From contig CALVMD010000007.1 in assembly GCA_944342025.1 (NCBI GenBank), positions 1 through 64,000 on the forward strand: DNA of 64,000 nucleotides, written 5' to 3'. Positions 43,043 to 52,678 of this stretch are shown here, piece after piece (positions within the stretch are counted from its first letter, which is position 1; every line of letters begins with the position of its first letter). This DNA comes from an uncultured Clostridia bacterium (lineage in GTDB: Bacteria; Bacillota; Clostridia; Christensenellales; Borkfalkiaceae). The translations under genes were made by a program, and so were the position numbers. Under the pieces are notes generated by a model. The model was given only the letters and a program-made list of their open reading frames with translations, searched no databases and was not told the origin of the DNA.

Positions 43043-45478
43043 TTACGGATTCTGTTTGATCCTCTCGATAAAATCCGTCTCTTTGACTCCGTCTTCGGTG
43101 AGCAAAAAGGTATGCACCGAATTGGGAGCGAAATGCGCGGTTATCTTCTGCCCGTCATAGACGATCGTCGCGTCCGTAGGCTTCTGAGCCGTTTCATAGG
43201 CGCGCAAGACCACGCCGCCGTCCTCTCCGCGCTTGCAGGCGGTCACCGAAATGTTTTCGCTGCGGCATTTGATGCGGCTCGCCGTGCGCGGCAGCGGGCC
43301 GTGATGGTATGTATCCAACAGATAGTCGGGTTCGCCCGAACACTCCGCGATCCGCGTCAGTTTTGCGCAATCGGCTTTTCCGCCGAACGGAACGACGGTA
43401 AACCTGAATTTATGCAGCCCCTCGTCCGTATAATCGTAATCATCGTCGGTCAGCGTTCCGAAATGATTGGCGCAAACATTGTTTCTGACCGCCACGAACG
43501 AAAGTTTGCTCCCGTCCGCACTGAAAGAGCACTTGTTTTCGCACACGAATGCCGCGGCGCCGTTGTCGCCCTCTATCGCGGCAAACCTCAGCGCGGGCTG
43601 TTCGCACCCGCTTGCGGGCTTGCGGATAAACCCGAACGGCGTTTCAAATGCCGCCGACGTATTCTTCAACGACGTATAAAGGGGCATTTTAAGATAGCTC
43701 TGCGGCTCACTGTACAAAATTTTCGCCTGTACGTCGAGATAATCGTCTTTTTTATACAGCGAATACTCGATAACCGCTTTCACTTCCTTCAATCTGAATT
43801 TGACGCGCAGCCTGCCCAGCAGCGGCCCGTTTTCCACGACCCTGACGCCCTCGCATACGGCGCGCTCGCAATCCGCCGGAGGATATCTCCTGACATTCTG
43901 GTGCGACCATGTGTCGGACGTATCCTTATACAGCTCGGGAACGAGCGAGGGGGACGCGATCAGCTCTCTGCCCGACCGCTTGTCGGTCAGGCTGACGAGC
44001 GCGCCCGTCTCTTCCGAAAATTCGGCGCGGATATAGTCGTTTTCCAGCGCCGTCCCCGACGCGATGCAGGGAGAATCGGCGGGCTTTTCCGTCTCTTTGC
44101 GGAAATAGACCCAATACGTTGTGTACCCGTACGCGGGGATCTTCACCTCGAACAGAGTCCCGCGGGAAACCGCGCCGTCCAGATACCGTCCTTTGACAAA
44201 CTGTGTAGGAATTATCCTTCCTTGGTCGTCGGCAACGGTATGATACTCGCGGTTCAGTGTCAGCATCCTCGTAACGGGGTAGGAGAGATGATTGTACAGC
44301 ACGAGCGGGATGCCGAGATCGTTTTCCTCCCATATCTGCCAATCCTCTTTTCCGTTCAGCGTTACGCCGTCTACCATCGTATCGATTTTTTTCGCGATGT
44401 CGACGAACGCTTTTTCCTTGATCTTGTTCGCGACGGAGATCGCCTCGTAGTAATTTGCCACGGCGTTTTCGATCCCCTCGCGGACGGTACAGCCGCAAAT
44501 GATGTCGTGAAACGTATTGAACATCACGTTCTCGTATGCCGCGCGTATTTTATCGTTTTCGTAGGGCGTTCCCAGCTTGTCGGCCGAAAACAGCATCCAC
44601 TTTTCCGCCTTTTCAAGCTCGGTTTCTGCCTGCCTCTCTAAAACCTTCAATACGTCCGTGACCGAATACGCGCCGATGGCATGGTGCTGCAGATCCCCCG
44701 TATATACGGGAAAATCCTTCTTCGATGCGCGCAGGTCGTCGAAATATTCGTCTACCGACGCAAAACGGATCGGGCTTCCCTCGTCGATCATTTTGCCGAG
44801 CTGGATCACCTGCCTGCGCGTAGGGCCGCCGCCGTGGTTTCCCACGCCGTAAAAGCACATCATGTCGTACCCGTTCTCTTCGGACAGCTTTGTCATCTTT
44901 TCGATATCGATGCGGAGCCCGTCCTGCGCAAACGGGAAAAAGTTATTATAATTCTGACCCGTGATCCGATACGTCAACACGCTCGACCCGTCTGCGGAAT
45001 TCCAATAAAAGACGGGCGGGAGCGGTTTTTCCTCTGCAGACGGGCGCATGAAAAGAAAGTTTTCCATGCCCGATTCGCGCAGCAGCTTGGGCAGCGCTCC
45101 GTTATGCCCGAAGGTATCTACCGTATAACCCGTTTTGCAGGTTATGCCGAATTCTTCCTCGTAAAATCGCTGCGAATACAGCGCGTGGCGCGCGTACAGC
45201 TCTCCGTTCATGATGTTATCGTCGGGCTGTATCCAATATCCGCCGACAATATTCCATTTTCCCGCTTTTACAGCGGCGCGCACCCTTTCGAACATTTGGG
45301 GATCGTGCTGCTTCACATAAGCGTAATACGCCGCCGAAGAGCAGGTGAATACGAAACGATCCTCCTCTTCTATCCTGCGAAGCGCCGATTCAAACGTCGA
45401 AACGACTTCTCCGAACCCTTCGAGCTTGGTCCAAAGCCAGACGGGATCGAGATGCGCGTTTCCGATCATATATATCAT
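43043..45478 (-). CDS. GH38 alpha-mannosidase
   Basis: 811 residues, no signal peptide, so cytoplasmic. GNAHLDPVWLW at residues 7-17 gives the zinc-binding His9 and Asp11, and GYTVDTFGHNG around residue 121 carries the Asp nucleophile/zinc ligand. MFNTFHDIICGCTVREGI contains the further zinc His residues of GH38. The C-terminal beta domains (FGFIRKPASGCEQPA and others) are normal for the family, whose members remove alpha-mannose from N-glycans or manno-oligosaccharides. GGAGG precedes the ATG. It indicates that the imported glycan contains alpha-linked mannose. Confidence 0.93.
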   Translation of the reverse strand: MIYMIGNAHLDPVWLWTKLEGFGEVVSTFESALRRIEEEDRFVFTCSSAAYYAYVKQHDPQMFERVRAAVKAGKWNIVGGYWIQPDDNIMNGELYARHALYSQRFYEEEFGITCKTGYTVDTFGHNGALPKLLRESGMENFLFMRPSAEEKPLPPVFYWNSADGSSVLTYRITGQNYNNFFPFAQDGLRIDIEKMTKLSEENGYDMMCFYGVGNHGGGPTRRQVIQLGKMIDEGSPIRFASVDEYFDDLRASKKDFPVYTGDLQHHAIGAYSVTDVLKVLERQAETELEKAEKWMLFSADKLGTPYENDKIRAAYENVMFNTFHDIICGCTVREGIENAVANYYEAISVANKIKEKAFVDIAKKIDTMVDGVTLNGKEDWQIWEENDLGIPLVLYNHLSYPVTRMLTLNREYHTVADDQGRIIPTQFVKGRYLDGAVSRGTLFEVKIPAYGYTTYWVYFRKETEKPADSPCIASGTALENDYIRAEFSEETGALVSLTDKRSGRELIASPSLVPELYKDTSDTWSHQNVRRYPPADCERAVCEGVRVVENGPLLGRLRVKFRLKEVKAVIEYSLYKKDDYLDVQAKILYSEPQSYLKMPLYTSLKNTSAAFETPFGFIRKPASGCEQPALRFAAIEGDNGAAAFVCENKCSFSADGSKLSFVAVRNNVCANHFGTLTDDDYDYTDEGLHKFRFTVVPFGGKADCAKLTRIAECSGEPDYLLDTYHHGPLPRTASRIKCRSENISVTACKRGEDGGVVLRAYETAQKPTDATIVYDGQKITAHFAPNSVHTFLLTEDGVKETDFIERIKQNP

Positions 45479-45493
45479 ACAGTCCTCCCACTG

Positions 45494-46513
45494 TCAACGC
45501 CGGGTCAGTTTCATCCATTCGTCAAACGCCGCGCGCACGTTTTCGGGCTTTGCTCCCGGGCCGAATTCGAGCTGCGCGATGCAGTGCCCGCCGTCCCACA
45601 GCTTTTCATAGACTCCGCGCACCGCCTTCCTGATCTCTTCCGTCGAGGCATAGGGCAGCAAATTCTGCCTGTCTATCTCGCCCCAGAAGGTTATTTTTCC
45701 GCGGAACTGCTCCAGCTGATCCAATCCCATGCAGAAGATCTGGCTGTTTACGGCGTCCAATCCCAGATCGATCAGATCGGGCAGGATGTCCACGATGTAA
45801 CCGTCGCTGTGCATGAAAATCCTTTTTCCGTGCTTATGCGCGATGTCGATGAAATCTTTATACATCGGTTTGAACAGCTCGCGCCACGTTTTCGGATTGA
45901 TCAAAAGCGACCGCTGACTTCCCCAGTCGTCCATGAATTGCAGTGCGTCTACGTCCGTCTGAGCCCATTTCGTCAGCAGACGGCAGTAAAAATCGTGCAG
46001 TTTTTCCATGAACTCCATCATTTTGGCAGGCCGCATCATCAGGTCGATGTAAAAATTTTCCGTCCCGCGAATGAATTGCAGCCTTTCAAACGGCCTGGGG
46101 CAATGCCCCGCGATCACGAATTTATCCGAGATGCTCTTGATCCCTTCGTTGACCTCTTCGACGTTGAAAGTCAGCCATTCCTCGGGGATGTGCACATTCT
46201 CTACATCCTCCCAATCTTCGTCTTCCACCAGCGGACGCTTCACTTCGCCTACGATCCCTCTCTGCACATTCTCGTAACGGCAGCCGTAATCGTCGATATA
46301 CTCTCCCGGCGTCCACGCGTCTCCCTTGCACAGCGGCGACTGCTTTTCCGTCCTGCACCCGGCATATGCTATATCGTCCGGAAAATCCTTTCCGATTTCC
46401 GCCACTTCTTTGGCGTAATGATCCGTCGCCCATACCAACAGCCACATATGGTACGGCACGCGATCCACCCCTTTTCCGTCCAATGCGGCATATACTCGCT
46501 CTTTCGATGTCAT
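45494..46513 (-). CDS. UroD-like protein in GH38 operon
   Basis: 339 residues of the uroporphyrinogen decarboxylase superfamily. N-terminal TSKERVYAALDGKGVDRVPY and the barrel segments IFMHSDGYIVDILPDLIDLG and ITFWGEIDRQNLLPYAS align with the paralogue at 31214. However the His-x-Cys zinc motif of methyltransferases is His-Ser-Asp here, so a corrinoid methyltransferase role is less likely than for the other copy. The AGGAG ribosome site is 9 nt from the ATG. Its steady place between a lipoprotein gene and the mannosidase suggests a step in catabolism of an unusual sugar. Confidence 0.78.
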   Translation of the reverse strand: MTSKERVYAALDGKGVDRVPYHMWLLVWATDHYAKEVAEIGKDFPDDIAYAGCRTEKQSPLCKGDAWTPGEYIDDYGCRYENVQRGIVGEVKRPLVEDEDWEDVENVHIPEEWLTFNVEEVNEGIKSISDKFVIAGHCPRPFERLQFIRGTENFYIDLMMRPAKMMEFMEKLHDFYCRLLTKWAQTDVDALQFMDDWGSQRSLLINPKTWRELFKPMYKDFIDIAHKHGKRIFMHSDGYIVDILPDLIDLGLDAVNSQIFCMGLDQLEQFRGKITFWGEIDRQNLLPYASTEEIRKAVRGVYEKLWDGGHCIAQLEFGPGAKPENVRAAFDEWMKLTRR

Positions 46514-46589
46514 TTCTGTCTTCTCCTGCCCGATGTTTCTTTTTTAATTTGGCGGACGCCTGTACGGCGCCCGCCGCCCTTTGTTCTGT

Positions 46590-49085
46590 TTATTCCGCCG
46601 TATCCGTAAAGGAAACGCCGTAGACCATGATCGACCATGCGTCGCCGCTGCCGTGCGCCACTTGCAAAATCATCACGACGTCTTTATTCTGCAATGCCTC
46701 GGGCACGGTATAGAAAACGCCGGAATGCGAAGGAAACGCTGCAACGCTCGTCTTAAATCCGTTATTCTGATCGCCGTCGAGCACCGTGAACGTATCCGCA
46801 GCCCTGTCGTATACCACCACGCGGATGCTTGCGCTCGTCTTGCCGTCTTCCGCAAAGACGTATGCCGACAGATCGAGCCTCACATAATCCGCGGTGATCT
46901 GCGTGCCGATATACGCGGCGGACTGCCAGTCGCTCTCCATATCCTTATCCGCCTTCATTTCCAAGGCGCCCGCATTGGCTGCCGCAGCCCAGTTGCTGCC
47001 CGCAGAGCGGTTCAGATAGCTCCACTGGTTAAAGATGTTTTTATTATCGAAATTGGAATTGAAAGTGTTTTCGCCGATTTCGACAATGGGGACGGACTGC
47101 AGAATATCTTTGCTGAAATCCATGCCCGCGCCTTCAGAAATCTTATCCGCATTGAAGAATTCAAACCCTGTGACCGTAATGCTGCCGTAAGTATCCGCTT
47201 CCAGGATATCCTCGTGCGACATGACGAACATCAAGCCGACTTCGCCCGTAAAGGTGGTGGGGAACTTATCGCAGTGCAGCGAAACCTCTGCGCTACCGCT
47301 GATGCGGCGCATGGGAACGAGCTCTGTCGTGATATACGACTTGAAGTCGAACGCGATGACGCCGAAACTTGCCGTTTTACCCGCTTCGTCCTTCAGGCTG
47401 ACTTTGAAGTTCGCGCAGTCTTCGGGCACGGTTACCTTTGCCGCCGCGATCGCGTGATATGCCTGCCCTTCCACATATGTGGCCGCGGAAAGCACGATGC
47501 CTTCGCCGGAGTTCAGCTGCGCGTTGCGCTTCGCTTTGAACGAGGAAGGAGAAGCAGTCAGATCCACTTCTTTATCCGTCAGCGCGTCCATTGTAGAAAT
47601 GTCGCTCATATCCACGCCGTCGATATAATTGGCCTCGACGTAATCCTGCGTGGAAAATTCGACAGAACCGATCCGGATCTCGCTGCCCGCCGTGGCGGAA
47701 AGCTTTTTGCTTTCGATGATGACGATGGGCTGCGTGCCCGCAAAGCCGTCGGGCAGCTTAAAGCTGTAAACCCTCTGGTTTGAAAAGTCCTGCGTCACGC
47801 GCATCCATCCGTCGCCTGCCGCGCAGTACTGAGGGTCGAGCGTATCGTCAGACTGCGTGAGGACGGTATATCCGTTCTCGTTGTACAGGCTCACGCGCAT
47901 CGCGACCTCGCCGCCGACATAACCGGCTTCCACTTTGATCTGCTTCACATCATCTCTGATATCCGCTTTCGCCCAGGCGCCGACGCCGCTGAACCCTGCA
48001 TTCGTGAAGGTTTCTCCCTCTTCGGGATGTCCGTTATACCGCAAATTCAGGCCGAAAGAGTCCGTCGAAGCGCACCAACCGGGAGCAACGTCGTAGCGGG
48101 AAATCCCGCGCCATCCCTGATAGCCGGCGCTCCTGAACTGGAATTTTTCGCGCACGTTGAGCGCAGTGGCATATTCGAAGGCATTCGCAAACAATGTGTC
48201 TCTGTCTTTCGGATCGTCTTCCTGCACGATGTCGATCGCCTTTACGGTATAGTTGCACTCCTCTGAAGCCTCTACCGCGTTGAAGACGACCACGGTCAGC
48301 TCCTGGCCGAGCAGGCTGTCGGGCACCAGAAGTTCGAATTTTTCGCCCTTGGGCACAATGCCCGCCTCGGTAAGGTCATATGCCTCTCCGTTCGCGTCGT
48401 ACAGGAACACCTGCAACAGCGCTTCGTCCTTGTTTTCGCCGCCGTCTATACGGATATAATAGCTGCTGTTCTTCTGCAGATTCGGGAACGCGTTTTCATC
48501 TTCGCCCGTCAAAACGGGATAGCGCGTGGCGTATGCGGGGAAGGTCATCTTCGCATAGATATAGCTGTCGCTCGGCAAGACCATACCCTTTTCGTCCGCG
48601 TCGTACGCGGCTCTTTCCGCCGCATAGATGCCGGCACCTTCGGAAAAGTCCTGCTTTTGCATCGCCACCGCTTCAAGATCGGCAAATTTGTCCGCATTGA
48701 TGCCCGTCGGACGGGTGATGCGTATGGTGCGATTGACCGCATATTCTTCCGTATCCGATTTCTTCGCCCATGCGCCGTTTTCATCCTTGGCACCGATGAC
48801 CACGGTATATTCGCCGGCTTCCGACGGCTTCAGCGCGCTGCGGTCTTTGACCGCAGCGGTATAGGTTTTGCCGTCGTCAGAACTGACTTTGACTTGCTGT
48901 AACAACATATCGTCCGTGATGTCGCTGCCCGTTTCAAAAGAGAGCGCCGTCGAGTAGCCAGTAAAGGTAAGAACGGGATACGTCGTTTCCGGCTCTTTGT
49001 CCGTGTTGCAAGCAACAAAGGACAACGCCATCAGCGCGGCGCAGATCAGACAGATCACGCGCGCAAAGATTCGCCTGTGTTTCAT
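46590..49085 (-). CDS. Large secreted lipoprotein with several beta-sandwich modules
   Basis: 831 residues. Signal peptide and lipobox SFVAC are near the N-terminus. An Ig-like module follows (PVLTFTGYSTALSFETGSDI to GEYTVVIGAKDENGAW), then three or four modules of about 150-200 residues that look like carbohydrate-binding sandwiches (each starting with strings such as SYIYAKMTFPAYATRYP or AYHAIAAAKVTVPEDCANF). No catalytic motif recognised. ATG 49085 chosen because GAGGAGG lies 6 nt upstream. Probably binds the glycan at the cell surface for the GxGYxYP proteins and transporter; inference from context. Confidence 0.68.
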   Translation of the reverse strand: MKHRRIFARVICLICAALMALSFVACNTDKEPETTYPVLTFTGYSTALSFETGSDITDDMLLQQVKVSSDDGKTYTAAVKDRSALKPSEAGEYTVVIGAKDENGAWAKKSDTEEYAVNRTIRITRPTGINADKFADLEAVAMQKQDFSEGAGIYAAERAAYDADEKGMVLPSDSYIYAKMTFPAYATRYPVLTGEDENAFPNLQKNSSYYIRIDGGENKDEALLQVFLYDANGEAYDLTEAGIVPKGEKFELLVPDSLLGQELTVVVFNAVEASEECNYTVKAIDIVQEDDPKDRDTLFANAFEYATALNVREKFQFRSAGYQGWRGISRYDVAPGWCASTDSFGLNLRYNGHPEEGETFTNAGFSGVGAWAKADIRDDVKQIKVEAGYVGGEVAMRVSLYNENGYTVLTQSDDTLDPQYCAAGDGWMRVTQDFSNQRVYSFKLPDGFAGTQPIVIIESKKLSATAGSEIRIGSVEFSTQDYVEANYIDGVDMSDISTMDALTDKEVDLTASPSSFKAKRNAQLNSGEGIVLSAATYVEGQAYHAIAAAKVTVPEDCANFKVSLKDEAGKTASFGVIAFDFKSYITTELVPMRRISGSAEVSLHCDKFPTTFTGEVGLMFVMSHEDILEADTYGSITVTGFEFFNADKISEGAGMDFSKDILQSVPIVEIGENTFNSNFDNKNIFNQWSYLNRSAGSNWAAAANAGALEMKADKDMESDWQSAAYIGTQITADYVRLDLSAYVFAEDGKTSASIRVVVYDRAADTFTVLDGDQNNGFKTSVAAFPSHSGVFYTVPEALQNKDVVMILQVAHGSGDAWSIMVYGVSFTDTAE

Positions 49086-49109
49086 GATTTTCCTCCTCAC
49101 TATTTTTTA

Positions 49110-52100
49110 TCAGCTGATGCTGATGTTCCAAACGTAGATGCCCGCCGTCTGTGCGTTGCCGTCTACGTCCATGTCGAGAATAAGCGTTCCCGCCTTTCCT
49201 GCCACGGAAGCAAGATCGATCTCTGCCGTCTGCTCTCCGTTGGAACTGACCCTCTTCCAGGAGGAAACGACCGTCACGTCGCCGTTTTCGTCCAGGAACA
49301 GGACTCTGAATTTGGGAATGGTCGTCGAACCGCCCAAAGCCGTCTCCGTGGTGCGCTCATAGGTAAACGTAAGCGTACTTGCCGACGCAAGATCCACATT
49401 GGCGAACATACGGGCGTTGAACTCGTCCTTCACCTTTGACCAGCCGCCGACCTTTTTGCTGACGAGCGCCGTTTCATCGTAGCGCATATAATCGTAACCG
49501 GACAACAAGATCTTTCCGTCCGTCACATACGCCTCGTCGCCCATGCCCCTGCCCGTCTGCAACGACCAGTTGCCGATATCGGAAAGCTCGCTCAGGGTGC
49601 GCTCGGGCGCCGCATGGAACCTGTCGGTATCCATAAAGATGCCGTTCTCCACGTCGCGCAGATACGTAGAATAATTTGCCTGCGTGATATACACGTCCGT
49701 CGCCTCGCCGTTGGAGCTCACCTCGACGAACGGATAGAAATATGTTCTCGCAAGGCCGCGCACGCTGTAAGTATCCAGCTCGAAGTCGAGATAAGTAGGC
49801 TGATCTCCGATCACCTGATACTGCGTCGAACGGACCGCTTTGTACTCCGTACCGTTGCCGAGGCGCATGATCCCGCCGATCCTGACCAATGCGGTCGTGC
49901 CGGGCGCTGCCTGCACGGTGACGCCGTACTTATAATGGGTATATGTCTTTTCTTCGGGCAGCGCCAGACGGGTATACCATACGGCGTCTGCCTCCAACGC
50001 ATCTGCGCGCTTGGTTGCCGTCGTCGTTACTTTCAGCGCCTGCATTGCCGAATCGTAAGAGGCGGTGCCGCCCGCGGTGTAATTCACCCATTCCTGCGCA
50101 CCGGACGCGAAATCGAACCGGGCTTCGGGATATGTGGAATCGGACATGGAATTTCCTTCCGCCTCGCGGATCTTTTCGACATCCAGCTTGTCTTCGCCGA
50201 TGGAAATATTATCCAGATAGAGGATCTCGCCGTCGCCCTCGCCTGCCGTGGCGTTATGCTCGATGACGAAGATGACTTCCTGCCCTCTCAGATGCGACAC
50301 GTCGTACACCGTTTCTTTCCACATGATGTCGCCGTTTACCGTCCAGGAGTTCTGCGAATCCGATTCGGGATATTCCAATCCGGTCTTCAGCTCTTCGATG
50401 ACGGGCGTTCCGCTCTCGTCCAGCCGTATGACCCTCGTCCGGATATCGCAGTCGAAGCCGAATCCGTCTCCCCGCGAGAAGAACCGGAAGATCGCTTTAT
50501 CGGAATCGGGCACTTTTAACTTACTGTAAATAGCCGCGCCGGGCGTGTTGTCCGTCAGGCCGTAGTCGCCGCTGTCAATGCGCAGGCTGTCTCCGTTCGG
50601 GTCGTTGTCCGCCGAGGTGCGGGTCGAAAACATTTCATACTGCCACACTTCGCTCGAGAATTGGACATTATCGTATACCTTCGGCCCGATGTAGCATTCC
50701 CAGCCCTCATAATCGCCCGTATTGTTGAATTCAAAATTCGTGCCGGTGTTCAGGGGAAGCTCTGCCCACATGCTTACGGGGTCGAGATATTCGTCGATGC
50801 CTTCGGGATAATCTTCATCCGCATAAACGGTGCGCTCCGCCACGTCGTTATCCTCGTGCGGCACGTTTTTGTCGACCATCTTGATCAGCTCTCCGGGAGA
50901 GACGATCTCGATATGGTCGTCGAGCTTTTCCACCATCTTCGCGACGTCCGCCATCGGCGTCGTCCAGCAATGCACCTTGACGAGGGTATAGCCGTTGACA
51001 GAGTCGATATCGGCGGGCAGGCTGTTCAAACGGTAAGCCACTCTTCCCGGCGTATCCGACCAGAAGGACTCTGCGACTCCGAGGAAGGGCTTGCCGTCTA
51101 CCCACTGCGCGTCGCCGCCCGAAACATAATAATCATAGTTCGCAAGCACGAAACCGCCCTTGATGTTGGGCTGCGAAGCGTATGCCTGCAGAACGTCCTC
51201 ATCAAATACGTTATCGTCCAAAATTTCCGTATATTCAATGCCCGTTCTTGCCATGAACGCGTTCGTCTGCTCTGCAAGTTTGGTCAAAGACGCTTTATTG
51301 TCCTCGCCGTAGAGCGAAGGATACATGATTTCCGCGCCCGAAGTGCCCGCATAGAAGTAGTCGTACGGCGAAGACTTCATATATTCATAGCGCATGATCG
51401 CGGGCGTAAGATCCGCCATCGTCATCGAAGTCGTCCAGCCCATCTTGAAGGGAGATTCCTTGCGGACTTCTTTGTCCACCGTCCAGCCGTAATAGCCGTC
51501 GTTGAAAGAAAAGTCGTTGGCGTGCCAGCTGATATTGTCGCCGTCCGTGAACAGGAAAGCGACATAGTGTTTGTCGGGATCCGCTTTGATGTCCTCTTCG
51601 CTGTTGCGCTGTTCGAAGGTGCTGTGCCCCATCGAGCTGAACACCGTCATGTTCAGGCTGTAAACGGTACACAGGAATCCGAAACCGTACATCGCATCCT
51701 GACGGATCTGCTGCACCTCGTTCGCCGAACTCCAGCCCATCATGATGGCGCCGTTCCCCGCGGGGAATTTTTGGCTCAGCTTATCCTGGCAGAAATCATT
51801 GTCGGAATAGCATTCGTCCAGGAAAAACATGCCCAGCGCGATGCCCAGGTCGCGGTTTTCCGCGTAAGCGTTCGGCGTAAGGCTGAGATATTCGGTCGAA
51901 ATTTCATCCTTGAATTCGTCGAAGGCCTGTTCTTCCGTCCAGTCGCTCACATCGAGCGCCTCTTCATATCCGAGCGCGTCGAACATCTCTTTGTCCGTCA
52001 CGTTGATGGGAAGATAGCCCGTAACGCCCGCTGCCGTGCAGGCGGCGTTCACGCTCTGGCTGCCCACCTTGCGCAGGTTGCCTTCGGGATCTTTGCCGTC

Positions 52101-52664
52101 TTCGAACTGCTGATCGAATACGATGTAGCCCGGCTTGCCGCTGCTCGTTTTGGCGACCTGATCTTTGAATTTATCCATCATCTGATAGTACGGAGTTGCG
52201 GCGTCGCCCGTTTTCGTAGTATCCTCTTCGACCACCTCTACGGTCACGCCGTCATACTGCACCATTTCGTTCAGCCAGCGGTCGTACGCGTTGTCCGCAT
52301 AGCCGCCGCAGCGCTTCAGGTTTACATAAATGCCCTCCGTGCTCGTGCCGTTGCGCGCGATGAGACCCTGCATGGCCGTCATCGTCATAAACTCACCGTA
52401 AGAATCCGCGCCCGCGTCGTACACCTTGCCCGAGCCGTAATCGTATTCCACAGAATACAACTTCGTCAGTTTCGTGAACTTGGGGAACATGGTCGACGTC
52501 GCATCGTTGCTGACCTGCGCGTCCTCAAAGTCCGTCCACTCCGTCACCGGTTCGTCGGGTTCATCCGGGCCGCCGCCCGGCGATTTCGGCGCACATCCCG
52601 CGAGCAATGCAAACAGCATTGCAAACGCGAGCAGAACCGAAAGCCACTTTCTGTACCTTTGCAT
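49110..52664 (-). CDS. GxGYxYP-like lipoprotein with C-terminal sugar-binding modules (copy 1)
   Basis: 1184 residues; two adjacent ATGs, of which the second gives the better 6-nt spacing to AAGGAGG. Lipobox LLAGC. Residues about 45-640 match the GxGYxYP family (putative glycoside hydrolase) with GYIVFDQQFEDG, NRDLGIALGMFFLDE, HYVAFLFTDGDNISWH, SGAEIMYPSLYG in place of the naming motif, and SDTPGRVAYRLNSLPADI. About 530 residues of beta-sandwich modules follow, absent from copy 2 apart from the first. Activity of the family is unproven. Expected outside the cell, acting on the glycan before uptake. Confidence 0.78.
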   Translation of the reverse strand: MQRYRKWLSVLLAFAMLFALLAGCAPKSPGGGPDEPDEPVTEWTDFEDAQVSNDATSTMFPKFTKLTKLYSVEYDYGSGKVYDAGADSYGEFMTMTAMQGLIARNGTSTEGIYVNLKRCGGYADNAYDRWLNEMVQYDGVTVEVVEEDTTKTGDAATPYYQMMDKFKDQVAKTSSGKPGYIVFDQQFEDGKDPEGNLRKVGSQSVNAACTAAGVTGYLPINVTDKEMFDALGYEEALDVSDWTEEQAFDEFKDEISTEYLSLTPNAYAENRDLGIALGMFFLDECYSDNDFCQDKLSQKFPAGNGAIMMGWSSANEVQQIRQDAMYGFGFLCTVYSLNMTVFSSMGHSTFEQRNSEEDIKADPDKHYVAFLFTDGDNISWHANDFSFNDGYYGWTVDKEVRKESPFKMGWTTSMTMADLTPAIMRYEYMKSSPYDYFYAGTSGAEIMYPSLYGEDNKASLTKLAEQTNAFMARTGIEYTEILDDNVFDEDVLQAYASQPNIKGGFVLANYDYYVSGGDAQWVDGKPFLGVAESFWSDTPGRVAYRLNSLPADIDSVNGYTLVKVHCWTTPMADVAKMVEKLDDHIEIVSPGELIKMVDKNVPHEDNDVAERTVYADEDYPEGIDEYLDPVSMWAELPLNTGTNFEFNNTGDYEGWECYIGPKVYDNVQFSSEVWQYEMFSTRTSADNDPNGDSLRIDSGDYGLTDNTPGAAIYSKLKVPDSDKAIFRFFSRGDGFGFDCDIRTRVIRLDESGTPVIEELKTGLEYPESDSQNSWTVNGDIMWKETVYDVSHLRGQEVIFVIEHNATAGEGDGEILYLDNISIGEDKLDVEKIREAEGNSMSDSTYPEARFDFASGAQEWVNYTAGGTASYDSAMQALKVTTTATKRADALEADAVWYTRLALPEEKTYTHYKYGVTVQAAPGTTALVRIGGIMRLGNGTEYKAVRSTQYQVIGDQPTYLDFELDTYSVRGLARTYFYPFVEVSSNGEATDVYITQANYSTYLRDVENGIFMDTDRFHAAPERTLSELSDIGNWSLQTGRGMGDEAYVTDGKILLSGYDYMRYDETALVSKKVGGWSKVKDEFNARMFANVDLASASTLTFTYERTTETALGGSTTIPKFRVLFLDENGDVTVVSSWKRVSSNGEQTAEIDLASVAGKAGTLILDMDVDGNAQTAGIYVWNISIS

Positions 52665-52678
52665 CATTGTCCTCCTTC

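Noticed and set aside
44681..46609. Plus-strand frame of about 640 codons opposite GH38 and UroD-like genes
   Set aside because: Antisense shadow of genes with clear catalytic motifs.
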